Source: Vitis vinifera (taxonomy: Eukaryota > Streptophyta > Magnoliopsida > Vitales > Vitaceae). Taken from it: a stretch of 64,000 bases of DNA. Made by a program: the position numbers and the translations under genes. Within the stretch, counting starts at the first letter, position 1, and each line of letters starts with the position of its first letter. Under the pieces are notes generated by a model, which saw nothing but the letters and a program-made list of their open reading frames with translations, made no database searches and had not been told where the DNA came from. Below are positions 23,092-33,801 of the stretch, piece after piece. The DNA is taken from contig NC_081817.1 in assembly GCF_030704535.1 (NCBI RefSeq), positions 14,558,501 to 14,622,500 of the forward strand, written 5' to 3'.

Positions 23092-23237
23092 ATGGCTATT
23101 TCTTCTTCTTCTTCTTCTTTTTCTTTTTCTTCTTCTTCTTCTCTCCAACGGGGCTATGATGTGTTCCTAAGCTTTAGAGGAGAAGACACCCGCAATAACT
23201 TCACTGCCCATCTCTATAAGGAATTACACACCAAAGG
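23092..23237 (+). pseudogene. TNL pseudogene, first part of the TIR exon
   Basis: It encodes the serine-rich leader, beta-A (YDVFLSFRGEDTR) and helix A up to ELHTKG. The next base is the first of the Copia-2 LTR. The same frame is open upstream to an ATG at 22885 that would add a hydrophobic segment, but the ATG at 23092 fits other TIR proteins better. Confidence 0.9.
23233..23237. repeat. Target-site duplication of Copia-2, left copy (AAAGG)
   Basis: AAAGG occurs at 23233-23237 and again at 39283-39287. Taking one copy as the original joins HTKG to INTFIDDDKLERG in frame, which confirms the insertion site. Confidence 0.93.
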
Positions 23238-23490
23238 TGTGAAGATATGCAGAATTGTAAAGGAAAACAGAGGAACACTTAAACGTGTATTGAAACAGAA
23301 ATTCTCCTTACATTCAGATGAAATAAAAGTGTACAGGTGAGGTCTATTTATACACTTGAAATGGATCAATAAAGCTGTTAAGTATTGACAACTGGCATAA
23401 CTAATTTAACTGACATTAGTTAGATGAATTATGTTTGGCTACTTGTGATTTTAACTCTAATTCATCTATCAGATTTTGGATATTCCAACA
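23238..23490 (-). repeat. Copia-2 3' LTR
   Basis: This 253-bp LTR runs TGTTGGAATATCC to TCTTCACA on the minus strand and is followed inward by the purine tract. Confidence 0.93.
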
Positions 23491-26350
23491 CCCCCCCTCA
23501 AGATGAGAATGAATATTTATCATTCCCATCTTGCTGATAAAATGATGAAAATTAAGACATCCGAGAGGTTTGGTCAATATATTCTCCAGTTGATGCTTGG
23601 AAGGAATGTGGATTATTTTGATCAAACCCTCTTGCAATTTCTCTCTAACTAGATGGCAATCAAGCTGTATATGTTTTGTTCTTTCATGGTATACTAGGTT
23701 GGAAGCTATTTCTGAAGTAGGTTCGCTGTCAGTATATAGCAGTGCTGGTTGAGGATGCTTAACATTCAAATCAGCCAACAAATAAACCAACCATTGAAGC
23801 TCACAAGTTGTAGTGGCTAAAGCTCTGTATTTAGCTTATGCCGAGGACCTACTTACAGTAGGTTGCTTATTTGATTTCCAAGATATGAGAGAGATATGAG
23901 AGAGTCTCCTATGAAAACTGTGAAACCAGTAACACTTCGCCTAGTGTCAATGCAGCCACCCCAATCACTATCAGAATATGCCTTTAAATGTAGATTAGAT
24001 GAAGCCTTTAGGAATAAACCTTGACCTGGTGTTGCCTTAATGTATCGAAGAACTCTTTCTGCAGCTAGTAAATGTGTTGAATGAGGATTAGACATAAACT
24101 GGTTGAGAGCTTGTACTGCATATGCCAAGTCAGGTTTAGTGATTGTTAAGTAAAGAAGTCTGCCAATGAGTCTCTATATGATGCAGGATAAGACAATAAA
24201 GGACTTGAATCATTGGTAGTAAATTTTAAACTTGATTCCATAGGAAAACCAACTGGTTTAGAGCCAGAGAAACCACTATCTTTCAATACATCCAAAGCAT
24301 ACTTTCGTTGAGACAACACAATACCTTTTGCTGATCTGGCTACTTCAATGCCTAAAAAATATTTCAGTTCACCTAAATCTTTTATAGTAAAAGATTCATG
24401 GAGAAACTTTTTCACAGCATCTATTTCCTTGAGATCATTTGAAGCTATTATAACATCATCAACATAGATTAATAGAGCAATGAAACTAGTCGATGTTTGT
24501 CTGATAAAAAGGCTTGAATCTGTCTTTGCTTGACTGAAACCAAACTTGAGTAAAGATGAAGATAACTTTGAGTACCATTGCCTCGAAGCTTGTCTCAAAC
24601 CATATAAACTCTTTTTGAGTTTACAAACCCGAGGGTCATTTGGTGTTGAAAAACCTGGTGGCAATTGCATGTAGACCTCCTCATTTAAGTCTCCATGTAA
24701 GAAGACATTATTTACATCAAGTTGATGTAAATACCATTGTTTAGCTGCTGCAATAGCAAGAAGCACTTTAACTGTTGTCATCTTTGCAACAGGAGAGTAT
24801 GTGTCAAAAAAATCAAGCCCCTCTTGTTGAGTGTAGCCCTTGGCTACAAGCCTAGCTTTGTACCTTTCTACACTTCCATCTGCCTTAAATTTCACTTAAT
24901 ATACCCACTTACAACCTATAGTAGTTTTATTTGGAGGTAAAATTGCAAGATCCCAAGTTTTATTATGCTCAAGAGCTTTTATTTCATCAGTCATGGCAGT
25001 TTGCCAATGAGGAATTGAGACAACTTGTTTGTAAGTTTTTGGTTCAAAAGTGGATGAATTAACAGAAATGAAGGCTTTGTGTTTAGAGGATAATTTGGAA
25101 TCAGATAAAAAAGAGAATATGTAGTAGGGCTTACCAGATGAGGAGCAGCTTGAAGGTGCTTGAGTTGCTGAATCAATCTTAGTCATATTACCACAATAGT
25201 AATTCTGCAAGTATTTAGGTAAATGCTTAGTTCTTTCAGACCTTCTAAGACTATTAGCATCATTGTTTGCATGAATTATATTTTCAGGAATTGAAGATTC
25301 AATAACAGAGTTTGGATCAGTAGAATTTGTAGAACCAGAAGTTATAGAAACTGAGTTGTTTGGTTTGCATGATTTGGATTCATATATTTGGGGAAAATCT
25401 GGAAAAACAAAAGGTTTGTGAATTGTGTCTGGAATAGAGGGAAATGTAGATTCATGAAAAAATACATTTCGAGAAACAAAAGTTTTGAGAGTTGTTAAGT
25501 CAAGAACTTTGTATCCTTTAATGTTTGGTGGATAACCAAGAAAAATACATTTTGTTGCTCTTGGCTGGAATTTGCCTCGATTGTTTGTGATTTTACTAGC
25601 AAAGCATAAACAACCAAAGACTTTGAAGTAATTGTAGTTAGGTGGCTTTTGAAACAATAATTGATATGGTGTTTGATTATTTAGAATGGATGATGGAGTA
25701 CGATTTATTAGATGTGTGGCTGTTAATACACAATCTGTCCAATAGGATAAGGGTAATTTTGATTGAAACATGAGAGATCTAGCTACATTCAATAGGTGTT
25801 GATGTTTTCTTTCAACCCTTCCATTTTGTTCAGGTGTTTCAACACATGATAATTGATGAATAATGCCATGTTCTTGATAGAAAGTAGGCATATTAAATTC
25901 TTGACCATTATCCGATATAAGAGTTTGAATATTAGTGTTGAAATGAGTGTGAACATAAGTTAGAAAGTTGGTAAATATAGCTCGAGTTTCTGTTTTGGTT
26001 TTCATTAAGAATAACCAAGTGAATCTTGTGAAATCATCAACAACAGTTAGAAAGAATTTGTAACTAGAATATGAAGGAATGGAAAAAGGCCCCCAAATGT
26101 CAGTGTGAACCAATTGAAAGGCTTTATTTGATTTACTATTTGATATAGGAAATGGTAGCTTTTTCTGCTTAGCTAATGGATAGATCTTACAAACTTTGTT
26201 ATGAATAGCTTTTACAGAAGAATCAGAACTATTTATGAGTTGTATTTTTGCATTTGGAATATGGCCTAAACGAAAATGCCATAGATTAGAATTAACAGTA
26301 TAAGACTCAACTAAAGAACTAAAAGGTAAACCAATTGAACTAGAAAACAT
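23416..26350 (-). pseudogene. Copia-2 pol part: integrase, RT, RNase H (broken)
   Basis: The integrase frame (26350-24896) has the HHCC region ([13 protein letters not shown]; the second Cys of the CxxC pair reads Tyr in CKIYPLAKQ), DIWGPF, VDDFTR, SDNGQEF and NGRVERKHQH. A stop at 24896 precedes the RT (24895 down to about 24180: FLHGDLNEEVYMQLPPGF, YVDDVIIASN). A frameshift after SYPASYR, a further open stretch 24128-23853 (LRYIKATPGQG, KAYSDSDWGGC) and a last one 23790-23416 (YTDSEPTSEIA, HERTKHIQLDCH, ILTKPLG) complete RNase H. At least one stop and two frameshifts are present. Confidence 0.92.
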
Positions 26351-26366
26351 TTCTTTATTTGTTTGA

Positions 26367-26371
26367 GCAGA
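26367..26371. repeat. Target-site duplication of Gypsy-2, left copy (GCAGA)
   Basis: GCAGA at 26367-26371 recurs at 37392-37396. Both copies lie inside Copia-2 coding sequence between protease and integrase. Confidence 0.92.
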
Positions 26372-26875
26372 TGATTACTACCAAAAAGTGCTATTTTGTA
26401 GACCTAATTATAATGGTTTTAAGCACCTTTGAGTAGTAATCATATTCATTTAACCCAATTAATTCATTAAGGTCCTTAGTAATTGGTTTTAACCTTTTTG
26501 TGGCAAAGTTGACATGTTTTTATCAGCTTATGAATCAATTCAAGCATGCCAATTGATGGAGGAGCTACTTGGGCGAGTTAAGCAAGGATTTTGTACGTTT
26601 ATAGGCTTGAATTTCAAGTGGAAACACGAGCACAAGCAATGGAGAAGAGGAAAACAGAGTGAAGAAAACAGAGTGAAGAAAACAGCTGCAGTCTTCCTTT
26701 GAACTTTTGGAGCACTTCCCGAAGTCCATTTTTTTCATGCTATATACCATTTGAAAGCTTAGGAAGTCAAGAATCCAACGCTTCAAACCGTGTATGATTT
26801 GGATCTGAAATGAGGAAGATATGGCCTTTGGAAGGAAACTGCATCATGTCAAATGACCAATTTCGCAAGGAGATT

Positions 26876-26917
26876 TTCTTCATGGTGCGAAATTTTGCCA
26901 CTTCGCACCATGAAGAA
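26876..26917 (+). other. Perfect stem-loop in the Gypsy-2 5' LTR
   Basis: TTCTTCATGGTGCGAA (26876-26891) pairs with TTCGCACCATGAAGAA (26902-26917) over a 10-base loop, and outer GCAAGG and CCTTGC can extend the stem. The same structure is in the 3' LTR at 36259-36300. Its function is unknown. Confidence 0.85.
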
Positions 26918-27129
26918 ACACCTTGCGAAAATTTCGCAAGGAGGATTTAGGCACATTGCGAAATTCCTTTGAATCCCCTGTTTTGAGACGTTGTTGATGT
27001 TATTCCACTACCGGTTCTCCAAGATATTTTGCTTGATTTTTAGCTTTGTAAATACCTATTTTACCCTTGTAATCAACCAATGAATAGGTTGCTTTTGTAA
27101 TAGCTCTTGTAATTTAGCTTGTTATTGTC

Positions 27130-27138
27130 TTTAAATAG
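27130..27138 (+). promoter_or_regulatory. TATA-like box of the Gypsy-2 LTR
   Basis: TTTAAATAG precedes a pyrimidine- and CA-containing stretch, a plausible U3/R border. Assigned from sequence only. Confidence 0.35.
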
Positions 27139-28010
27139 AGGTGAAGAGCCTCAGACAATCATCATCTAATCTTGTAACCTGTAACTTTATAAGTTATAAG
27201 ATCACTTTTGTTCATACGTTTCTTTTCTCTTTTCTTTCTCATTTTCTTAGTAGCCAAACATCCTTGGAGGATGAAATCCCCAAGGATGAGAGGCTAAAAC
27301 CTTTTAGTTTCTTGAAGTAATGGATGTCATGTGAAGCTCCCGTGTCAGGATGGAGATTTCCAAGCCATGAATGTAAGTAGCTGAGCGTCATAAATGTTTT
27401 CATTCAAAGTAAAGCTTTTAATCCCTCCGACTTGCTTTGAATGACCAATACTTGATAACCTTTTGGTCTCAGTGGATTCTTATTGTTAGATCCACTGATG
27501 TTCATTAGTTATCCCCTACGAGCCATTGTATTGCAAGTCGAGGAGATGACCTATATCATTAAAAGAGCATTTATGAGGTTCAACTACCCTTTTTGTAAGT
27601 TTTCAAGGACTAAAACTCAGTTGTTAAACTCATACCGGTTCGGGAAGTAAGCATCATCTTAGTTGCTTCCCCAACTCGAGGTGAAAAGTCCCAAAATCTC
27701 CATTTTTACATAGTGAGTTAAGCATGGCTATCCAAAGCTTTGAGAAACTTCTTTTTCCATCTTTTAACCTATTTTCATGTTAGTTTAGTTTACACGCCTT
27801 CATCTTTATATGTTTTCATCTTAACTTAATTTTTATTAAGAAAAGTTCACTCCATCCTCCGAACTTCACCAGTTAAAGTAAAAACCCTTCCCAGTGTTCG
27901 ATCCTAGAGCCACTATGCTATAGTAGCTTTGCTACTTTAGTGTAAGGACGTTAGGTATAAATTTTGTTGATACCCTTACATGCCAAGCTACCAAGAGTCG
28001 GGTTATCAAA

Positions 28011-28028
28011 TGGCGCCGTTGCCGGGGA
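28011..28028 (+). other. Primer-binding site of Gypsy-2 (tRNA-Asp)
   Basis: TGGCGCCGTTGCCGGGGA lies two bases after the 5' LTR and is the standard PBS of plant Athila/Tat elements. Confidence 0.92.
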
Positions 28029-28290
28029 GGGTGCTACTTCACTGTGAATAAATCAGCCGGAGGTAACTTGTGAGACTTCTCATGAGTAAGGTGAATTCTA
28101 TCTCCTTTTTCATTTACTAACTTTTTATTTTAGTTTTAGAACATTTTTAACTTAGTTTAGATAAGTTTCTTTTAGCTTTTAACTTTCATTTTTAGTTTAT
28201 TTTTCATACTCTGTTTTTCCTTCCGCATGCTCTGTTTTTTCTTCTTTTTCTTTGTTTTGTTTATTTGTTTTGTTCCAGCTGAATCCGTGC

Positions 28291-31200
28291 ATGCCCTATT
28301 GGATTAGAGACCAAGAGGGAAGGTTAGTGCGGATAGAGACTCCACGAGCTATTGAATTAGAGATTATTTTAGAAGTCATGGAGAATCAGCCAGAGGATCA
28401 ACATTCACAACACGGGCAGGGGAATGATCCGAACTTGTATAGGTCCATGAGGGACAGGATGCACCCTCCAAGGATGAGTGCACCATCTTGCATCATTCCT
28501 CCTACAGAGCAATTGATTATCAGGCCACACATCGTGCCTCTGCTTCCTACTTTCCATGGGATGGAAAGTGAAAATCCATATGCGCACATAAAGGAATTCG
28601 AAGATGTGTGCAATACTTTTCAAGAAGGGGGAACAGCTATTGAGCTTATGAGGTTGAAGCTCTTTCCATTCACATTAAAGGACAAAGCCAAGATATGGCT
28701 CAATTCCTTGAGGCCGAGAAGCATAAGAACATGGACAGAACTTCAAGCTGATTTTTTGAAGAAGTTTTTCCCTACTCACAGAACAAATGGATTGAAGAGA
28801 CAAATCTCCAACTTCTCAGCACGTGAAAATGAAAAATTTTATGAATGCTGGGAGAGGTATATGGAGGCCATCAATGCATGTCCTCACCACAACTTTGATA
28901 CATGGCTTTTGGTGAGCTATTTTTATGATGGCATGTCATCTTCAATGAAGCAGATATTGGAGACAATGTGTGGGGGTGATTTCATGAGCAAGAACCCTGA
29001 GGAGGCTATGGACTTCCTAAGTTATGTCTCAGAGGTTTCCCGTGGATGGGATGAGCCCAATAGTAGAGAAATGGGGAAGAGGCCAGTTCAGCAAATGTCA
29101 AGAGGGGGGATGTATAGTTTGAGTGAAGACATGGAGATGAAAGCCAAGGTAGCTGCCATGGCTAGAAAAATAGAGGAAATGGAGTTGAGAAAAGTTCACG
29201 AAGTCCAAGCTATTTCAGAACCTCAACAACAAGCCAATCCTTGCTCCATATGTCAGTCATTTGAACATATGGTGGAAGAATGTCCCACCATTCCGGCAGC
29301 AAGAGAAATGTTCGGGGAACAAGCTAACCTGATTGGCCAATGGAAGCCAAATCCAAATGCTCCCTATGGCAACACGTACAACTCTAGCTGGAGGAACCAC
29401 CCAAACTTTGCATGGAAGCCAAGGCCAAACCCATATCAGTCACCAGCCCAATCAAGCCAACAGAGTCAAGGTCAATCCTCAGTTGAGCAAGCACTCGTAA
29501 GCCTTAGCAAGGTTATGGGTGACTTTGTGAGTGAGCAAAAATCCATCAACTCTCAACTAAATCAGAAGATTGACAACGTAGAGAGTACATTGAACAAGAA
29601 GATAGATGGGATGCATAATGAGTTGTCTCAGAAAATTGACAACATCCAATATTCCATCTCAAGGCTCACAAATTTGAATACTGTCAATGAGAAAGGGAAG
29701 TTTCCCTCTCAGCCTCACCAAAATCCTAAGGGGATACATGAAGTGGAATCCAAAGATGAGGATTCTTCAAAGGTGAGGGACGTGCAAGCTATTATCACTT
29801 TGAGAAGTGGTAAGGAAGTGCATCAGCCGGAGCATGATCAGAGGAAAGCCAAAGAAGATAAGGCTGATAGAAAAGAAGAAATGAAGAATGAACAAAAGGG
29901 AAAGGAAGTTCAGATGAAAGAAAGCATCATTCCTAGCATGGATGAGGAACCTCAAATTCTTTTAAAGGAAGGCATGATGAAGAAGCACATGCCTCCTCCA
30001 TTTCCTCAAGCCTTGCGTGGGAAGAAACCGATCAAGAATGCTTCTGAGATTCTTGATGTGCTAAGACAAGTGAAGGTGAATATTCCTTTACTTGATATGA
30101 TCAAGCAAGTACCCACATATGCAAAGTTTTTGAAGGACTTGTGCACTGTGAAAAGAGGACTCAATGTTACAAAGCAAGCCTTCCTAACCGAGCAAGTGAG
30201 TGCTATAATCCAATGCAAGTCTCCAATCAAATACAAAGATCCGGGGTGTTCTACAATCTCAGTCAATATTGGAGGAACCCAAGTGGAGAAAGCATTGCTT
30301 GATTTGGGGGCAAGTGTTAACTTGCTTCCATACTCTGTATACAAGGAGCTGGGGTTGGGAGAACTCAAGCCAACATCAATCACCCTATCCTTAGCTGACC
30401 GATCAGTGAAAATCCCTAGGGGGGTAATAGAGGATGTATTGGTTCAAGTTGACAAATTCTACTATCCAGTAGATTTTGTGGTGCTTGATACGGATCCCAT
30501 TGTCAAAGGGATCAACTATGTTCCAATCATCCTTGGAAGACCATTCCTTGCAACATCCAATGCAATCATCAATTGTAGGAATGGGGTCATGCAACTCACT
30601 TTTGGGAATATGACATTGGAACTCAACATCTTCCATCTATGTCAAAAGCACATCCATCCTGAAGAAGATGAGGGCCCGGAAGAAGTGTGTATGATAGATA
30701 CCCTGGTGGAGGAGCATTGTAATCAGAGTATCCTTGATCAGTTTGAAGAGAATTCAGATGAAAGCCATGAAGATCTTGATGATGGGTTAGCTGAACCCAT
30801 GGGAATGAATGTCGTTATGTCAAACTGGAGACAAAAGCCAGTGATCCTCCCTTTGTTCAAGGATGAGGAAGAGATGAAAGAAGCTAAGGATGCAATCCTT
30901 AAGCTTGAATTGAAGACCCTTCCTGCCGAGTTGAAGTATGCTTACTTGGAGGAAGGCAATAAAGCCCCGGTGGTAATTTCTTCTTCTTTAACCGTTTCAC
31001 AAGAGGACAATCTTCTAAGAATCCTTAGAAAGCACAAGAAGGCCATCGGATGGCAAATTTCTGATTTGAAGGGGATAAGCCCATTGATTTGCACGCACCA
31101 TATTTATATGGAGGAGGGAGCTAAGCCAACTCGTCAGCCACAGAGAAGATTGAATCCTCATATGCAAGAGGTAGTAAGGGCTGAAGTGTTGAAGCTTCTT

Positions 31201-33801
31201 CAAGCGGGCATCATTTACCCCATTTCGGATAGCACTTGGGTGAGTCCAACCCAAGTTGTTCCAAAGAAGTCCGGGATAACCGTAGTCAAGGGGGAAAATG
31301 GAGATGAAGTGTCCACACACCTCACAACTGGTTGGAGGGTGTGCATTGACTACAGGAAGCTGAACGCAGTAACGAGAAAGGATCACTTCCCTTTACCTTT
31401 CATGGATCAAGTCCTTGAAAGAGTATCTGGGCATCCTTTTTATTGCTTCTTGGATGGGTATTCCGGGTATTTTCAAATAGAGATTGCTGTGGAGGACCAG
31501 GAGAAGACTACCTTCACTTGTCCATTCGACACCTATGCTTATAGGCGGATGCCTTTTGGATTATGCAACGCTCCTGCTACCTTCCAAAGATGCATGCTTA
31601 GCATCTTCAGTGACATGGTTGAACGAATCATGGAAGTCTTCATGGATGACATAACTGTGTATGGGACTTCTTTTGAGGATTGTTTGTCACATCTTGAAGA
31701 TGTTTTGAAAAGATGCATAGAGAAAGACCTCGTACTCAATTGGGAGAAGTGCCATTTTATGGTAAATCAAGGTATTGTTCTTGGGCACGTAATCTCAAAG
31801 AAGGGTATAGAGGTAGATAGAGCTAAGGTGGAACTAATTGTGAAGTTGCCACCTCCCACCAATGTAAAAGGAATAAGGCAATTCCTTGGGCATGCCGGGT
31901 TCTATAGGAGGTTTATAAAGGATTTTTCCAAGATTGCCAAACCTCTTTGTGAATTATTGGTGAAGGATGCCAAGTTTGAGTGGGATGATAAATGTCAAAG
32001 GAGTTTTGAGCTTCTTAAGCAATTCTTGACATCAGCGCCCATTGTGAGAGCACCAAATTGGGAGTTGCCATTTGAAGTGATGTGTGACTCAAGTGATTAT
32101 GCTATTGGGGCTGTTTTGGGACAAAGAGAAGATGGAAAACCTTATGTGATCTACTATGCAAGCAAGTCTTTGAATGATGCTCAAAAGAATTACACCACCA
32201 CTGAGAAGGAATTACTTGCTGTGGTGTATGCTTTGGATAAGTTCAGAGCTTATTTGATAGGGTCTTCCATTGTGGTATTCACGGATCATTCAGCTTTGAA
32301 ATATTTGCTAACCAAGCAAGATGCCAAGGCTAGGTTGATTAGGTGGATACTTTTGCTTCAAGAGTTCAACCTCCAGATCAGAGATAAGAAAGGTGTTGAG
32401 AATGTGGTAGCTGACCACTTGTCAAGGCTCAACATTGCTCATGACACCCATGGACTTCCCATAAATGATGATTTCCCTGAGGAATCCTTGATGCTTGTGG
32501 AGGAAGTGCCATGGTTTGCACACATTGCCAATTACTTGGTCACGGGAGAAATACCAAGTGAATGGAGCTCTCAGGACAAGAAGAATTTCTTTGCCAAGGT
32601 CCATGCATATTATTGGGAGGAGCCTTTTCTCTTCAAGTATTGTGCGGATCAAATTATAAGGAAGTGTGTGCCTGAACAAGAGAAGCATGGGATCCTATCT
32701 CATTGCCATGAGAATGCATGTGGAGGCCACTTTGCCTCACAAAAGACAGCAATGAGAGTTCTTCAATCGGGCTTTTGGTGGCCCTCACTTTTTAAGGATG
32801 CCCATGAGGTAAGTAAAGGATGTGATAAGTGCCAAAGACTAGGCAAGCTTTCAAGGAGAAACATGATGCCTTTGAACCCCATCTTGATAGTGGATCTTTT
32901 TGATGTTTGGGGAATAGACTTCATGGGACCTTTCCCTATGTCTTTTGGTCACTCCTACATTTTGGTAGGAGTTGATTATGTTTCAAAGTGGGTTGAAGCT
33001 ATACCCTATAGAACCAATGATCACAAAGTGGTTCTCAAATTCCTAAAAGAAAACATCTTCTCGAGGTTTGGAGTGCCTAAAGCAATCATCAGTGATGGAG
33101 GCACTCACTTTTGCAACAAGCCCTTTGAAGCTCTTTTGGCCAAGTACGGAGTTAAGCATAAGGTAGCTACACCTTATCATCCTCAGACGAGTGGCCAAGT
33201 AGAGCTAGCCAACCGGGAAATTAAGAACATCTTGATGAAGGTGGTGAACACCAATAGGAAAGATTGGTCTGTTAGGCTCCTTGATTCCCTATGGGCGTAT
33301 AGGACGGCTTATAAGACTATCCTTGGGATGTCACCATACCGTCTTGTTTATGGCAAAGCTTGCCATTTTCCCGTTGAGATCGAGTTCAAGGCATGGTGGG
33401 CCATTAAAAAGCTCAACATGGATTTAACTAAGGTTGGGCTAAAGAGGAGTTTGGATTTAAATGAGCTTGAGGAATTGAGAAATGATGCCTATCTCAACTC
33501 AAAAATAGCTAGGGAAAAGCTAAAGAGATGGCATGATCAGTTGGTGACCAAGAAAGAATTTTTCAAGGGACAAAGAGTCTTGCTATATGACTCTAAGCTT
33601 CACCTATTTCCGGGAAAGCTCAAATCAAGGTGGGTAGGGCCTTTTGTCATCCACCAAGTACACTCACATGGAGTAATTGAGTTACTCAACTCAAATAGTG
33701 CAAAGACCTTCAAGGTAAATGGGCAAAGACTCAAGCCCTACATCGAGCCATTTTCCCGTGACAAGGAGGTACTCATCCTCCATGACCCATCACATCCTTG
33801 A
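28291..33801 (+). CDS. Gypsy-2 Gag-Pol polyprotein (Athila-like), uninterrupted
   Basis: The first ATG of the frame is 28291 ([10 protein letters not shown]), giving 1,836 residues; the frame is open further upstream without an ATG. Domains, in approximate residues: Gag capsid 116-254 ([27 protein letters not shown]); zinc knuckle 318-331 ([14 protein letters not shown]); a polar coiled-coil-like stretch after it; aspartic protease near 670 with DLGAS, the variant usual in Athila proteins rather than DTG or DSG; RT from about 1020 ([19 protein letters not shown] near 1117); RNase H from about 1265 ([21 protein letters not shown]); integrase with HHCC (about 1471-1514) and a D, D35, E core ([25 protein letters not shown]). 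No stop or frameshift is seen, so it may be functional. It encodes the machinery for reverse transcription and integration of the element. Confidence 0.95.
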   Translation: MPYWIRDQEGRLVRIETPRAIELEIILEVMENQPEDQHSQHGQGNDPNLYRSMRDRMHPPRMSAPSCIIPPTEQLIIRPHIVPLLPTFHGMESENPYAHIKEFEDVCNTFQEGGTAIELMRLKLFPFTLKDKAKIWLNSLRPRSIRTWTELQADFLKKFFPTHRTNGLKRQISNFSARENEKFYECWERYMEAINACPHHNFDTWLLVSYFYDGMSSSMKQILETMCGGDFMSKNPEEAMDFLSYVSEVSRGWDEPNSREMGKRPVQQMSRGGMYSLSEDMEMKAKVAAMARKIEEMELRKVHEVQAISEPQQQANPCSICQSFEHMVEECPTIPAAREMFGEQANLIGQWKPNPNAPYGNTYNSSWRNHPNFAWKPRPNPYQSPAQSSQQSQGQSSVEQALVSLSKVMGDFVSEQKSINSQLNQKIDNVESTLNKKIDGMHNELSQKIDNIQYSISRLTNLNTVNEKGKFPSQPHQNPKGIHEVESKDEDSSKVRDVQAIITLRSGKEVHQPEHDQRKAKEDKADRKEEMKNEQKGKEVQMKESIIPSMDEEPQILLKEGMMKKHMPPPFPQALRGKKPIKNASEILDVLRQVKVNIPLLDMIKQVPTYAKFLKDLCTVKRGLNVTKQAFLTEQVSAIIQCKSPIKYKDPGCSTISVNIGGTQVEKALLDLGASVNLLPYSVYKELGLGELKPTSITLSLADRSVKIPRGVIEDVLVQVDKFYYPVDFVVLDTDPIVKGINYVPIILGRPFLATSNAIINCRNGVMQLTFGNMTLELNIFHLCQKHIHPEEDEGPEEVCMIDTLVEEHCNQSILDQFEENSDESHEDLDDGLAEPMGMNVVMSNWRQKPVILPLFKDEEEMKEAKDAILKLELKTLPAELKYAYLEEGNKAPVVISSSLTVSQEDNLLRILRKHKKAIGWQISDLKGISPLICTHHIYMEEGAKPTRQPQRRLNPHMQEVVRAEVLKLLQAGIIYPISDSTWVSPTQVVPKKSGITVVKGENGDEVSTHLTTGWRVCIDYRKLNAVTRKDHFPLPFMDQVLERVSGHPFYCFLDGYSGYFQIEIAVEDQEKTTFTCPFDTYAYRRMPFGLCNAPATFQRCMLSIFSDMVERIMEVFMDDITVYGTSFEDCLSHLEDVLKRCIEKDLVLNWEKCHFMVNQGIVLGHVISKKGIEVDRAKVELIVKLPPPTNVKGIRQFLGHAGFYRRFIKDFSKIAKPLCELLVKDAKFEWDDKCQRSFELLKQFLTSAPIVRAPNWELPFEVMCDSSDYAIGAVLGQREDGKPYVIYYASKSLNDAQKNYTTTEKELLAVVYALDKFRAYLIGSSIVVFTDHSALKYLLTKQDAKARLIRWILLLQEFNLQIRDKKGVENVVADHLSRLNIAHDTHGLPINDDFPEESLMLVEEVPWFAHIANYLVTGEIPSEWSSQDKKNFFAKVHAYYWEEPFLFKYCADQIIRKCVPEQEKHGILSHCHENACGGHFASQKTAMRVLQSGFWWPSLFKDAHEVSKGCDKCQRLGKLSRRNMMPLNPILIVDLFDVWGIDFMGPFPMSFGHSYILVGVDYVSKWVEAIPYRTNDHKVVLKFLKENIFSRFGVPKAIISDGGTHFCNKPFEALLAKYGVKHKVATPYHPQTSGQVELANREIKNILMKVVNTNRKDWSVRLLDSLWAYRTAYKTILGMSPYRLVYGKACHFPVEIEFKAWWAIKKLNMDLTKVGLKRSLDLNELEELRNDAYLNSKIAREKLKRWHDQLVTKKEFFKGQRVLLYDSKLHLFPGKLKSRWVGPFVIHQVHSHGVIELLNSNSAKTFKVNGQRLKPYIEPFSRDKEVLILHDPSHP

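Larger units (their letters stand above)
26372..28008 (+). repeat. Gypsy-2 5' LTR
   Basis: 1,637 bp. It starts with an imperfect inverted repeat (GATTACTACCAAAAAGTGCT against AGCACCTTTGAGTAGTAATC), contains a perfect 16-bp inverted repeat at 26876-26891 and 26902-26917, and has a TATA-like TTTAAATAG near 27130. Confidence 0.95.

Noticed and set aside
26514..26702. 62-codon frame repeated at 35897-36085
   Set aside because: Duplicate by virtue of the two Gypsy-2 LTRs; no protein similarity seen.
28252..28290. N-terminal extension of the Gypsy-2 polyprotein
   Set aside because: The codon at 28252 is TTG; the first ATG of the frame is 28291.
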